Shown here: positions 42,929 through 51,207 of the stretch, in pieces
Position numbering within the stretch: position 1 is the first letter of the stretch
Layout: every line of letters starts with the position of its first letter
NCBI GenBank assembly: GCA_034435035.1
Contig: DAOTXW010000081.1
Coordinates: forward strand, 62,001-126,000
Source: JAHEME01 sp034435035
GTDB taxonomy: Bacteria; Chloroflexota; Anaerolineae; Aggregatilineales; UBA3940
Direction: 5' to 3'
DNA: 64,000 nucleotides
Notes under the pieces: generated by a model
The model's input: the letters and a program-made list of their open reading frames with translations, nothing else
Databases searched by the model: none
Told to the model about the DNA's origin: nothing
Translations under genes and position numbers: made by a program

Positions 42929-45619
42929 ATGCAAATCCGTTTTGTGGAAGCTCCTAACAATTTCTATATCGGCGCATCCGCCGATCCCCAGACCGGCGAT
43001 ATCTTCGAAGATCTGCCGATCTACTATGATGCCCGTCACCTGACCACACACGGGGTGATCCTGGGCATGACGGGCAGCGGCAAGACCGGCCTCGGCATCA
43101 CCCTGATCGAGGAGGCGGTCATCGATAAGATCCCCACCATCATCATCGATCCCAAAGGGGATATCACCAATATCCTGCTGGCCTTCCCGGACCTGACCGC
43201 CGAGAACTTCCGCCCCTGGGTGCACCCCGAGACTCCCCAGTCGATCGACGAGGATGCCCGCCGGGCCGCGACTGTCTGGCGCGAGGGCCTTTCCGAGTGG
43301 GGCATCACGAACGACCGCATCCAGGAATTCCGCCGGGCCGCAAAGTTCAGCATCTACACCCCCGGCTCGGAAGCCGGCCTGCAGGTCAGCATTCTGCAGT
43401 CCTTCGCGGTTCCGCGCGAAGGGTGGGCCGGCAACGAGGAACAGCTGCGCGAGCGCATCACCGGCATGGTCACGGCGCTGCTGGCCCTGATCGGCATCGA
43501 TGCGCAGCCCGTTGAGGATCGCGAGCATATCCTGCTGTCGAATATCTTTGAATACAACTGGCGGAACGGCGTGGATCTGTCGATGGAGCAGCTGATCCTC
43601 CAGGTGCAGCGCCCCCCGTTTACCAAGCTGGGCGTGTTTGATGTCGAGACGCTGTTCCCTGAGAAAGATCGCTTCAAGCTGGCTCAGAAGCTCAACAACA
43701 TCATTGCCGCGCCCAACTTCCAGAACTGGATCAAGGGCGAGCCGCTGGACGTGGGCGCATTGCTGTCCACCGCTGAGGGCTACCCACGCACTACGATCTT
43801 CTACCTGGCTCACCTCAACGATGTTGAGCGCCAGTTCATCATCACCCTGCTGCTGCAGAGTGTGCTGGCCTGGATGCGCGCCCAGACCGGCTCCACCAGC
43901 CTGCGCGCCCTCATCTACATCGATGAGGTGTTCGGCATGTTCCCACCCTATCCGCGCAACCCGCCTACTAAAGAGCCTATCATGCGGCTGCTCAAGCAGG
44001 CGCGTGCCTATGGCATCGGGATGCTGGTCGCCACGCAGAACCCCGCTGATCTGGACTATAAGGGCCTGTCCAACGCCGGGACGTGGTTCATCGGCAAGAT
44101 GCAGACGGATAATGACAAGAATCGGGTGCTGGAGGGGCTGGACAGCGCCCGCGACGCCTCGTCCGGGCTGGATATCCGCGTCGTCGGCGATCAGCTCAAC
44201 CGGCTCAGGCCGCGCCAGTTCATCCTGCATGATGTGCATGAGCAGAATACACCGATCCTGATGACGACCCGCTGGACCATGTCATACCTGCGCGGCCCGC
44301 TGACCCGTGAAGAGGTCGCTCGCCTGATGCAGAACCAGCGGGCGGCAGCGCAGGCGGCAGCACCGCCGCCGGCTCATCCCAGCTACTTTGCGGCAGCCCC
44401 TGCGCCGGACAGCGGCCCGTTCAGCGCAGCCTCGCCCACCTACAGCGGCCGCGATCCCTCTGGCCCGGCCTTCCCCGGTGGCGGCGGCGGCGGCGAAGCC
44501 CCGCCGGTGTATGGCGCGCCCGCAGGCAGCCTGCCGCCCTCGGAGCGCCCTGCTCCGCCCGGCTTCTCAGCGGTCCAGCCTGTCATCCCCAGTGCGGTGC
44601 AGCAGTACTTCCTGCCCACCGAGTACGCCGTTGAACAGGCCATCAAGCACTGGGAACAGCGGATGGGTCAGCCGGCGATCGACGTGCAGACGAATAAACG
44701 CCTGCTCTACCGTCCCTCCCTGCTGGCGCAGCTCCAGGTGCGCTTCAACCATACACCAACCAGCTCATCCGAGATACTCTGGTACGCCTTCGTGGTGCCC
44801 AACCTGCCCACCATGACCTACCTGGACTGGTCAGAATACCAGTCTGAACCCTTCGACCCGCGCTCGCTCGACCGCGAGCCCTTCGTCCGCCCCTACTACG
44901 GCGAAGTGCCGCAGTCGCTCAGCAAAGGCGCCGGCTTCAAGGAGCTGCAGGCCAGCCTGGTAGACTGGGTGTACAACAATGCCCGGATGGTCGTCCTGCA
45001 GAACCCGACGCTCAAGATGACCAGCGCCCTGGGAGAAAGCCGCCGGGACTTCGTGGCCCGGGTTCGCCAGGCGGCCCGCGAAGCGCGCGACGCCGAACTG
45101 GACGCACTCACCGATAAATATCAGCGCAAGCTCCAGGCGCTGGAGGACCGCTACCAGACAAAGGCTATGCGCCTGGACTCCCATCGCGCTGAGGTCGAGG
45201 GACGCCGGCAGGAGGAACTGGTTACGGGCGCCGAAGCTGTCATGCGGCTGATGAAGGGCAGCGTCTACAACACCATCTCCAAGTCCAGCCGCCTGCGCCG
45301 CATGACCAGCCAGTCCGAAGATCGGCAGCAACTGATGGAACAGGAGCTGGCAGACATCACAGAACAGATGGAAACCTACGAAAACGAACTCAGGGACCGG
45401 CTGGCCGAACTGGCAGAGAAGTGGAAAGACATTGCCAACCAGATCGTTGAAGTGCCCATCGCGCCGCTGAAGAAGGATATCAGCTTCGTGCTGTTCGGGA
45501 TCGGCTGGGTGCCGTACTGGGATGTGGTCGTCAATGGCAGCCCGCTGATTCTGCCTGCTTCGTCGTCCGGCCTGACACAGGCGCAGGATCCCGGCTCCGG
45601 CGGAGGCGGCTACTACTAA
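42929..45619 (+). CDS. HerA/FtsK-like ATPase with long C-terminal coiled coil
   Basis: An 896-residue ATPase of the HerA (DUF87) type. Walker A GMTGSGKT is at residues 46-53, preceded by the HerA-like THGVIL; IIIDPKGDITNIL follows. Walker B is ALIYIDEVFG near residue 330, and GMLVATQNPADLDYKGLSNA near 370 is the sensor region found in HerA and VirB4-like proteins. About residues 470-550 are Pro/Gly-rich and probably disordered, and 690-850 form charged coiled coil (REARDAELDALTDKYQRKLQ; EQELADITEQMETYENELRD). The C-terminus returns to a hydrophobic patch and a Gly-rich tail ending GGGGYY. No NurA nuclease is adjacent. Confidence 0.78.
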   Translation: MQIRFVEAPNNFYIGASADPQTGDIFEDLPIYYDARHLTTHGVILGMTGSGKTGLGITLIEEAVIDKIPTIIIDPKGDITNILLAFPDLTAENFRPWVHPETPQSIDEDARRAATVWREGLSEWGITNDRIQEFRRAAKFSIYTPGSEAGLQVSILQSFAVPREGWAGNEEQLRERITGMVTALLALIGIDAQPVEDREHILLSNIFEYNWRNGVDLSMEQLILQVQRPPFTKLGVFDVETLFPEKDRFKLAQKLNNIIAAPNFQNWIKGEPLDVGALLSTAEGYPRTTIFYLAHLNDVERQFIITLLLQSVLAWMRAQTGSTSLRALIYIDEVFGMFPPYPRNPPTKEPIMRLLKQARAYGIGMLVATQNPADLDYKGLSNAGTWFIGKMQTDNDKNRVLEGLDSARDASSGLDIRVVGDQLNRLRPRQFILHDVHEQNTPILMTTRWTMSYLRGPLTREEVARLMQNQRAAAQAAAPPPAHPSYFAAAPAPDSGPFSAASPTYSGRDPSGPAFPGGGGGGEAPPVYGAPAGSLPPSERPAPPGFSAVQPVIPSAVQQYFLPTEYAVEQAIKHWEQRMGQPAIDVQTNKRLLYRPSLLAQLQVRFNHTPTSSSEILWYAFVVPNLPTMTYLDWSEYQSEPFDPRSLDREPFVRPYYGEVPQSLSKGAGFKELQASLVDWVYNNARMVVLQNPTLKMTSALGESRRDFVARVRQAAREARDAELDALTDKYQRKLQALEDRYQTKAMRLDSHRAEVEGRRQEELVTGAEAVMRLMKGSVYNTISKSSRLRRMTSQSEDRQQLMEQELADITEQMETYENELRDRLAELAEKWKDIANQIVEVPIAPLKKDISFVLFGIGWVPYWDVVVNGSPLILPASSSGLTQAQDPGSGGGGYY

Positions 45620-45644
45620 GCCGCTGAAGATCGTACTGCCATCG

Positions 45645-45677
45645 AGAGCTCCGGCCTGCATCAGCCGGGGCTCTTTT
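45645..45677 (+). terminator. Intrinsic terminator after the HerA-like gene
   Basis: AGAGCTCCGGC (45645-45655) pairs with GCCGGGGCTCT (45664-45674, one G-T pair), followed by TTTT. Confidence 0.75.
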
Positions 45678-45710
45678 GCATCCACCGGCGTGCCGATTTC
45701 AGGCGCCGGG

Positions 45711-45764
45711 CGCGTTCCAAGCCGGGGCGCGATCGGCTGCGAGCCTGCTCACCGGGAGGGGGCG
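45711..45764 (+). repeat. Dispersed intergenic repeat, copy 1
   Basis: A 54-nt sequence closely matching the complement of 63603-63655. Both share GCGTTCC, then GATCGGCTGCGAGC, TGCTC and CGGGAGGGG in the same order and spacing. It lies between the HerA-gene terminator and the pheS leader. Confidence 0.7.
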
Positions 45765-45812
45765 AGGATCCGCAGCATGGCCCTTCCAGCACGAAATGCA
45801 CCCCGGCTGCAC

Positions 45813-45841
45813 TTGACATCCTCAGCGACTGGCGGCATAAT
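45813..45841 (+). promoter_or_regulatory. pheST promoter
   Basis: TTGACA at 45813-45818 and CATAAT at 45836-45841 with a 17-nt spacer; transcription would begin near 45848, just before the T-box stem I. Confidence 0.8.
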
Positions 45842-45868
45842 GAGCCTAACTCAATATCTCTCGCACAG

Positions 45869-46157
45869 GCAGTGATGGAGACGGGTCTGCGGCGCGAAGG
45901 CGCCGCCAGGGAGATCGGGCCACAGACTGAAAGCCCGGTCAGGCCGCTGGCCGCAGGCGTTCCCTCCGGAGCCGACGGTTGAAAGGGCCAGCGCCCGAGT
46001 AGGTCGTTCCGGGTTGCCCGCCGTTACCGGGCGGCCAATCGCGCTCATCCGGGCGCTGCTGGCGCAGAGGGGGCATCCCGGGCGACCGGTTGCCCGGCAG
46101 GGTGGTACCGCGCGAGCACACCAGCTCCCGTCCCTGATAGGGGGACGGAGCTTTTTT
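45869..46157 (+). ncRNA. T-box leader, phenylalanine-specific
   Basis: Stem I pairs TCTGCGG and GGAG on its 5' side with CCGCAGG and CTCC on its 3' side. The internal loop on the 3' side exposes TTC (45960-45962), a Phe codon, as the specifier. The T-box sequence AGGGTGGTACCGCG is at 46099-46112; its TGGT can pair with the ACCA end of uncharged tRNA-Phe. The terminator follows (46123-46157): AGCTCCCGTCCC against GGGGGACGGAGCT with one bulge, then TTTTTT. Uncharged tRNA-Phe should favour antitermination and raise pheST expression. Confidence 0.93.
46123..46157 (+). terminator. T-box-controlled terminator
   Basis: Stem AGCTCCCGTCCC / GGGGGACGGAGCT followed by a six-T run, competing with the antiterminator formed by the T-box sequence. 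Confidence 0.9.
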
Positions 46158-46200
46158 GTTTGGCTCTCAGTCACAGCCATTCAGGAGGAGGTAGCCGATC

Positions 46201-47226
46201 GTGATGCTGGACGCACTGACAGAGATCGAGAAATCTACGCTGGACCGCCTGAAGGCGGTGCAGGACAGCCAGTCGCTCTCCCAGCTGTATGGAGCCATTC
46301 TGGGCAAGAAGGGCGAGCTGACTGCTATCCTGCGATCGGTAGGACAGCTCCCGGCCGACCAGCGGCCCGCCGTCGGGCAGCGGGCTAACGAAGTGCGCCG
46401 AGCCCTGGAGGCGGCTTTCGCTGAGCGCGAGCAGACCATCCGCTCGCATGAGCTGACCGCCAGCCTGGAGCAGGGCGCCATCGACGTGACCATGCCGGGG
46501 CGCCCCATCTCGCCGGGGCGCATGCATCCGGTCACACAGACCCTGCACGAGATCTTTGCGATCTGGGCCGAGATGGGCTTCCAGGTCTACCGCAGCCGCG
46601 AGGTGGAGGCGGACGATCTCAACTTCACTCTGCTGAATATGCCGCCGCATCACCCGGCGCGCGATATGTGGGCGACCTTCTACACCACGCAGGAGGGTGT
46701 GATCCTGCGCACTCACACTTCCCCCGGACAGATCCATGCCATGCGCGCGTTTGCGCCGGAGCCAATCCGGGTGATCCTGCCGGGCATGGTCTTCCGGTAT
46801 GAGCAGGTCAGCGCCCGCAGTGAGTTTCAGTTTCATCAGGTTGAAGGGCTGGCGATCGGCCACAACATCCGCTTCACCGATCTGAAAGGTACGATCGCCG
46901 CCTTCGGCCGCCGCTTCTACGGAACTGCACAGGTGCGCTACCGGTGCTCGCATTTCCCATTCACTGAGCCAAGCATGGAAGTCGATGTCGAGTGCATCCT
47001 GTGCGCCGGCAACGGCTGCCCCGTCTGCAAGCACACCGGCTGGCTGGAGATCGCCGGCTGCGGCATGGTACACCCGGTCGTGCTTAAGAACGGCGGCTAT
47101 GACCCGGCCGAGTTCTCTGGATTCGCGTTCGGGTTTGGCGTAGAGCGCATGACCATGCTCAAGCATTCCATCGAGGAGATCCGCTACTTCTGGGGAAATG
47201 ATCTGCGGTTCCTGGAGCAATTCTGA
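46201..47226 (+). CDS. pheS: Phenylalanyl-tRNA synthetase alpha subunit
   Basis: A 341-residue class II synthetase subunit. The N-terminal coiled coil covers about 1-90; motif 2 includes VLRTHTSPGQIHAM and the region FRYEQVSARSEFQFHQVEGL, and motif 3 is GFAFGFGVERMTML. A four-cysteine insertion, CILCAGNGCPVCKHTGWLEI, looks like a zinc-binding knuckle found in some bacterial PheS proteins. GTG 46201 is used because AGGAGGAGG lies 9 nt upstream; ATG 46204 is an alternative. pheT follows 31 nt after the stop. Confidence 0.94.
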   Translation: MMLDALTEIEKSTLDRLKAVQDSQSLSQLYGAILGKKGELTAILRSVGQLPADQRPAVGQRANEVRRALEAAFAEREQTIRSHELTASLEQGAIDVTMPGRPISPGRMHPVTQTLHEIFAIWAEMGFQVYRSREVEADDLNFTLLNMPPHHPARDMWATFYTTQEGVILRTHTSPGQIHAMRAFAPEPIRVILPGMVFRYEQVSARSEFQFHQVEGLAIGHNIRFTDLKGTIAAFGRRFYGTAQVRYRCSHFPFTEPSMEVDVECILCAGNGCPVCKHTGWLEIAGCGMVHPVVLKNGGYDPAEFSGFAFGFGVERMTMLKHSIEEIRYFWGNDLRFLEQF

Positions 47227-47257
47227 TCGCCCCGCCCTGCCGACGGAGTATAGAACG

Positions 47258-49951
47258 ATGCGTGTTCCGCTTTCATGGCTCAAAGAGTATGTTGAGATTA
47301 CCCTGCCGGTCGAGGAGCTGGCCGCGCGGCTGACCCTGGCCGGGCTGGAAGTTGGCAGCATTGAATACCTCGGCATCCCGGCTGAGGAGGTAGCCAGCGG
47401 CCACCGCGCCGTCCCAACGTCGAGCGATCACCTGGTCTGGGATCGCGAGAAGATCGTGGTGGCTCACATCCGGGAGGTCCGGGCCCATCCCAATGCCGAC
47501 CGGCTTGTGCTCGCTATCGTCGATTCCGGGATCGGCGAGATGGAGACGGTGGTAACAGGAGCGCCCAACCTGTATCCGTACCGTGATCAGGGGCCACTAT
47601 CCCCGCCACTGGTTGCCCCCTATGCCCGGGAAGGCGCCGAAGTCATCGATGGGCACAGAGATGACGGCTCGCGGCTGATCATCAAGCCGCGCAGCCTGCG
47701 TGGGATCGACAACCGCAGCATGGTCTGCTCAGCCAAGGAGCTGGGGCTGTCCGATGATCACGAGGGCATCCTGCTGCTGGAAACCGATGCCCCGCCCGGG
47801 ACGCCCCTGCAGGATGTGCTGGGGGACGCAATCCTCGACATCGACATCACGCCCAACATGGCCCGCAACGCCTCCATTCTGGGCGTCGCCCGCGAGATCG
47901 CGGCGCTGACCGGCCAGCCGCTGCGCTATCCGCCGGATACCATCACCGCGGCTGGCCCGCCCATCGCCGGGCAGGTCCGCATCGAAATCCGCGAGCCTGA
48001 CCTCAATCCGCGCTTCACCCTGGCGCTGATCAAGGGGGTGTCCATCGCCCCCTCGCCGGAGTGGATGCAGCGCAGGCTGCGGCTGGCCGGCATGCGTCCG
48101 ATCAACAACATCGTCGATATCACCAACTACGTGATGCTGGAGATCGGCCAGCCGCTGCACGCCTTTGACTACGATGTGCTGGTCAAGCGCGCGGGTGGCA
48201 GCGCCCCAACCATCATCACCCGGCTGCCCGCGCCCGGCGAGACGCTGGTCACGCTGGACAGCGTCGTGCGCACCCTCGATCCGTTTACGATTCTGGTAGC
48301 CGACACGGCTGGCGCGCTCAGCCTGGGCGGCATCATGGGCGGGGCCGAATCCGAGATCTATGATGCCGCTTCTTACCAGCTCGACGCTGCGGGAATCCCG
48401 CTGGCCGAAGACGAGCCACTTCAGCACGGTAAGACGGACGCCCGACCCGCCAGCACCGTAAACGTGCTGCTGGAGGCGGCCGCCTGGGATTTCATCTCCA
48501 TCCGCCGCACCTTACAGGCACAGCGCGAGCGCGGCCGCGAGATCAGTTCAGAGGCAGGGGCCCGCTTCAGCCGCGGCGTTCACCCGGCCCTGGCGATGGT
48601 CGGCCTGCGCCGCGCCATTGAACTGATGCGCCAGATCGCCGGCGGCCAGATCGCTGACGGCGTACTGGACAGCTATCCACGCCCGGCCCCCGCCGTAGTT
48701 GCGGATCTGAGCCTCCACGAGGTCGAGCGCATCATCGGCGTGCCAATCCCCTCCGACGAGGTGGCGCGCATCCTGCGCGGCCTGGAGTTCTCCGTGCAGC
48801 CCGGGGAGCCAGGAGTGCTGCGGGTGACTGTGCCTGAACACCGCCTTGACATCGGGCTGCGCCCCGGCGATCCGCACCAGGAGATCGGCGCCCTGGTCGC
48901 ACAGGCCGATCTGATCGAGGAGATCGCCCGCATCTACGGATACGACCGGCTGCCGGAAACCCGGATCGCGGATGTCATGCCGCCGCTGCACAGCCCCGGC
49001 GACCTCCAGCACGAGGAGCGGGTCCGCGATGCGCTGGTGCGAGCCGGGCTGCAGGAGGTGATCACCTACCGGCTGACTCATCCGGACCGTGAGGCCCTGC
49101 TCACCCCGCCCGGCCTGCCATCGGGCTGGCCCGATCTTCCCTATGTCACATTGGCCAACCCGATGTCGCAGGACAGGCTGGTCATGCGACATACCCTGCT
49201 GGCCTCGATGCTGGACATCGTGGCAGCCAATGCCCGCTGGCGCGACCGCCAGATGCTGTTCGAGATCGGGAGGGTGTACCTGCCCATCGAGGGCGAGATG
49301 TTGCCCGATGAGCCGCACCATGTCTGCCTCGCGATGACCGGCCCCCGCCACCTGCCCACCTGGCAGGCAGGCCGCGCCGCCAGCGAGCTGATGGATTACT
49401 TCGACCTGAAAGGTGTTGTCGAAAGTCTTCTCAGCGCGGTGAAGGCGGCCAATGCCCGCTTCGAACCTGCCCAGCACAGCACCTTCTTCCCGGGCCGCGC
49501 CGCCAGCCTGACGGTGGCCGGGAAGATCGTAGGCACCCTGGGCGAGCTGCACCCGCTGGTGCGCAGGGCGTTCGGCCTGCCGGAGCAGCCGGTGCTGGTC
49601 GCCGAGCTTGACCTGGCAGGGCTGGCGGCGGACGGGCCGGCTCTGGGCCGCCTGCAGCCGGTGTCATCCTTCCCCGCCATCTACCAGGACATCGCGGTGG
49701 TGGTGCCAGAGAGCGTCCCGGCCGCCGATCTGGAGGCCACAATCCGTGAGGCCGGGGGCGGGCTTCTGCGGGGGGTGCGCCTGTTCGATGTCTACCGGGG
49801 GGAGCAGATCGGCGCAGACAATAAGAGCCTGGCCTATTCCCTGACCTTCCAGGCAGATGACAAGACGCTGCGTGACCGCGACGCCGATGCGGTACGGGCG
49901 AAGATCGTTCGGGCGCTGACGAGCCGCTTCGGCGCGAAGCTGAGAGCTTGA
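47258..49951 (+). CDS. pheT: Phenylalanyl-tRNA synthetase beta subunit
   Basis: An 897-residue subunit that binds and edits tRNA-Phe. The start MRVPLSWLKEYVEI is canonical, and ATG 47258 is preceded by CGGAG. The EMAP/tRNA-binding domain begins VVAHIREVRAHPNADRLVLA, B3/B4 editing includes MRPINNIVDITNYVMLEIGQ, B5 contains VMPPLH and ERVRDALVRAGLQEVITYRL, and the C-terminal anticodon-binding domain starts SSFPAIYQDIAVVVPES. It is about 100 residues longer than E. coli PheT, with insertions near residues 45-65 and 368-400 (ASYQLDAAGIPLAEDEPL). Confidence 0.94.
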   Translation: MRVPLSWLKEYVEITLPVEELAARLTLAGLEVGSIEYLGIPAEEVASGHRAVPTSSDHLVWDREKIVVAHIREVRAHPNADRLVLAIVDSGIGEMETVVTGAPNLYPYRDQGPLSPPLVAPYAREGAEVIDGHRDDGSRLIIKPRSLRGIDNRSMVCSAKELGLSDDHEGILLLETDAPPGTPLQDVLGDAILDIDITPNMARNASILGVAREIAALTGQPLRYPPDTITAAGPPIAGQVRIEIREPDLNPRFTLALIKGVSIAPSPEWMQRRLRLAGMRPINNIVDITNYVMLEIGQPLHAFDYDVLVKRAGGSAPTIITRLPAPGETLVTLDSVVRTLDPFTILVADTAGALSLGGIMGGAESEIYDAASYQLDAAGIPLAEDEPLQHGKTDARPASTVNVLLEAAAWDFISIRRTLQAQRERGREISSEAGARFSRGVHPALAMVGLRRAIELMRQIAGGQIADGVLDSYPRPAPAVVADLSLHEVERIIGVPIPSDEVARILRGLEFSVQPGEPGVLRVTVPEHRLDIGLRPGDPHQEIGALVAQADLIEEIARIYGYDRLPETRIADVMPPLHSPGDLQHEERVRDALVRAGLQEVITYRLTHPDREALLTPPGLPSGWPDLPYVTLANPMSQDRLVMRHTLLASMLDIVAANARWRDRQMLFEIGRVYLPIEGEMLPDEPHHVCLAMTGPRHLPTWQAGRAASELMDYFDLKGVVESLLSAVKAANARFEPAQHSTFFPGRAASLTVAGKIVGTLGELHPLVRRAFGLPEQPVLVAELDLAGLAADGPALGRLQPVSSFPAIYQDIAVVVPESVPAADLEATIREAGGGLLRGVRLFDVYRGEQIGADNKSLAYSLTFQADDKTLRDRDADAVRAKIVRALTSRFGAKLRA

Positions 49952-49958
49952 ATCCTCG

Positions 49959-50001
49959 CCATAGACAGGGCGGAGCCGGGATGGCTCCGCCCTGTCTATG
50001 G
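49959..50001. terminator. Bidirectional terminator between pheT and ilvE
   Basis: A perfect 19-bp inverted repeat starting CCATAGACAGGGCGG, with a 5-nt loop (GGGAT), lies between two convergent genes. No T-run is present. Confidence 0.75.
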
Positions 50002-50016
50002 CCTGAGGAAGCCCGG

Positions 50017-50970
50017 CTACCGGTGCGCCTGCGCCGCAATCCGTTCGTAGACGGGCATGGTCCAGTGGCGGTACTTGGGGTGCCGCCCGGTCACCACACT
50101 GAAGTAGATGTCACGCAGCTCCGAAACCACCGGGCCCATGTGCCCATCGCCCAGCGCACGATGATCGACGGAGACGATCGCGGCAATCTGCACCCCGGTC
50201 CCGCAGAAGAACGCTTCATCAGCCACATAGACTTCTGACCGGTCAATGCTGCGCTCGACCACTTCCAGCCCCATCTCGTCTCGCAGCAGCTGCATCACCG
50301 TCCGGCGTGTAATGCCTTCCAGCACGTTATCAGTCACCGGCGGGGTGATCGCCACCCCATTGCGGATCATGAAGAAGTTCGCAGCACTCCCCTCCGCCAC
50401 GTGCCCATCCTGGTTCAGAACCAGCGCTTCCGAAAAGCCGGAACGGTAAGCATCGGTCTTAATCAGCGCCGAGTTGATATACGAGCCGGTCAGCTTACCA
50501 CGCGCCGGGATGCTGTTATCGTCCACCCGCCGCCAGGAAGAAAACGTAACGCTGCACCCTTCCTCGTTGTCCACATAGCGGCCAAAGGGCAGTGAGAACA
50601 TGGTCACTGCGGGATTCAGGTCATGCAGACGCACCCCGATCAGGCTGTCCCGGATGTAAACCAGTGGACGGATGTAGACGTTGGTCTGCCAGCCCTCCAT
50701 TCGCAGCAGATCCAGCAGGATCGCCCACAGGCGCTCCGGCGTATAGTCCAGCTCGAAGTTCAGCAGCCTGGCGGAGTTGAGGAAACGTGTGAAGTGATCC
50801 AGCGGGCGAAAGACAAATAGCTGTTCGTCGTCGTCATTCCAGTACCCCCGGATACCTCCGAAGGCACCTGTCCCATAATTAAATGTGTGGTTCATCACGC
50901 TGACGGTGGCCTGCTCAAACGGCACGATCTGTCCTTCAAAGTAGGCGTATCTTGGAAGCTGCCCGGACAC
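50017..50970 (-). CDS. ilvE: Branched-chain amino acid aminotransferase (class IV)
   Basis: A 317-residue PLP enzyme that makes valine, leucine and isoleucine from their keto acids using glutamate. MNHTFNYGTGAFGGIRGY near the N-terminus, ARGKLTGSYINSALIKTDAY with the Schiff-base Lys in GKLTGSY, and EALVLNQDGHVAEGSAANFF followed by TDNVLEGITRRTVMQL give a confident class IV match. GTG 50970 is the start, because GGAGG lies just upstream (AGGAGGGTACA); the frame is open to 51177. Its own promoter lies at 51077-51105. Confidence 0.92.
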   Translation of the reverse strand: MSGQLPRYAYFEGQIVPFEQATVSVMNHTFNYGTGAFGGIRGYWNDDDEQLFVFRPLDHFTRFLNSARLLNFELDYTPERLWAILLDLLRMEGWQTNVYIRPLVYIRDSLIGVRLHDLNPAVTMFSLPFGRYVDNEEGCSVTFSSWRRVDDNSIPARGKLTGSYINSALIKTDAYRSGFSEALVLNQDGHVAEGSAANFFMIRNGVAITPPVTDNVLEGITRRTVMQLLRDEMGLEVVERSIDRSEVYVADEAFFCGTGVQIAAIVSVDHRALGDGHMGPVVSELRDIYFSVVTGRHPKYRHWTMPVYERIAAQAHR

Positions 50971-51076
50971 TGTACCCTCCTGAGAGAACCAGCGGCGTTC
51001 AAGCGGGCGGTCTTGCGGATCGCCCTTGCGGCAAACATCATGCGGAGCCGGGCCAAGCTGATGGCTCCACAACCTG

Positions 51077-51105
51077 TTTATAGCATCGCTGACCGGGGGC
51101 TGCAA
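51077..51105 (-). promoter_or_regulatory. ilvE promoter
   Basis: TTGCAG (complement of 51100-51105) and TATAAA (complement of 51077-51082) with a 17-nt spacer, leaving a leader of about 100 nt. Confidence 0.65.
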
Positions 51106-51151
51106 ATCACGCGGGTTTGTGCCCGGATGCACCAAAGGGCTGTGCCTGAGC

Positions 51152-51196
51152 ACAAAAACAGCAGGCCCCTGCATCATTTAGTTTGCAGGGGCCTGC
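51152..51196 (-). terminator. Terminator of the SPFH-family gene
   Basis: GCAGGCCCCTGCA (51161-51173) pairs with TGCAGGGGCCTGC (51184-51196); on the minus strand TGTTTTTGTG follows. Confidence 0.85.
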
Positions 51197-51207
51197 GGCT
51201 GCAGGGC

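Noticed and set aside
42887..44239. 450-codon minus-strand frame opposite the HerA-like gene
   Set aside because: Antisense shadow; the plus-strand protein shows clear Walker motifs and this one shows no domain.
41225..45619. A known phage-defence system (HerA with SIR2 or DUF4297, or NurA-HerA)
   Set aside because: No SIR2, DUF4297 or NurA protein is present, and the PLD domain is predicted to be extracytoplasmic. Kept only as an unassigned system.
45690..45875. Short frame in the pheS leader
   Set aside because: It runs across the dispersed repeat, the promoter and the first part of the T-box, and lacks a ribosome site.
46171..47376. 401-codon minus-strand frame opposite pheS
   Set aside because: Antisense to a confident synthetase gene, with no motif of its own.
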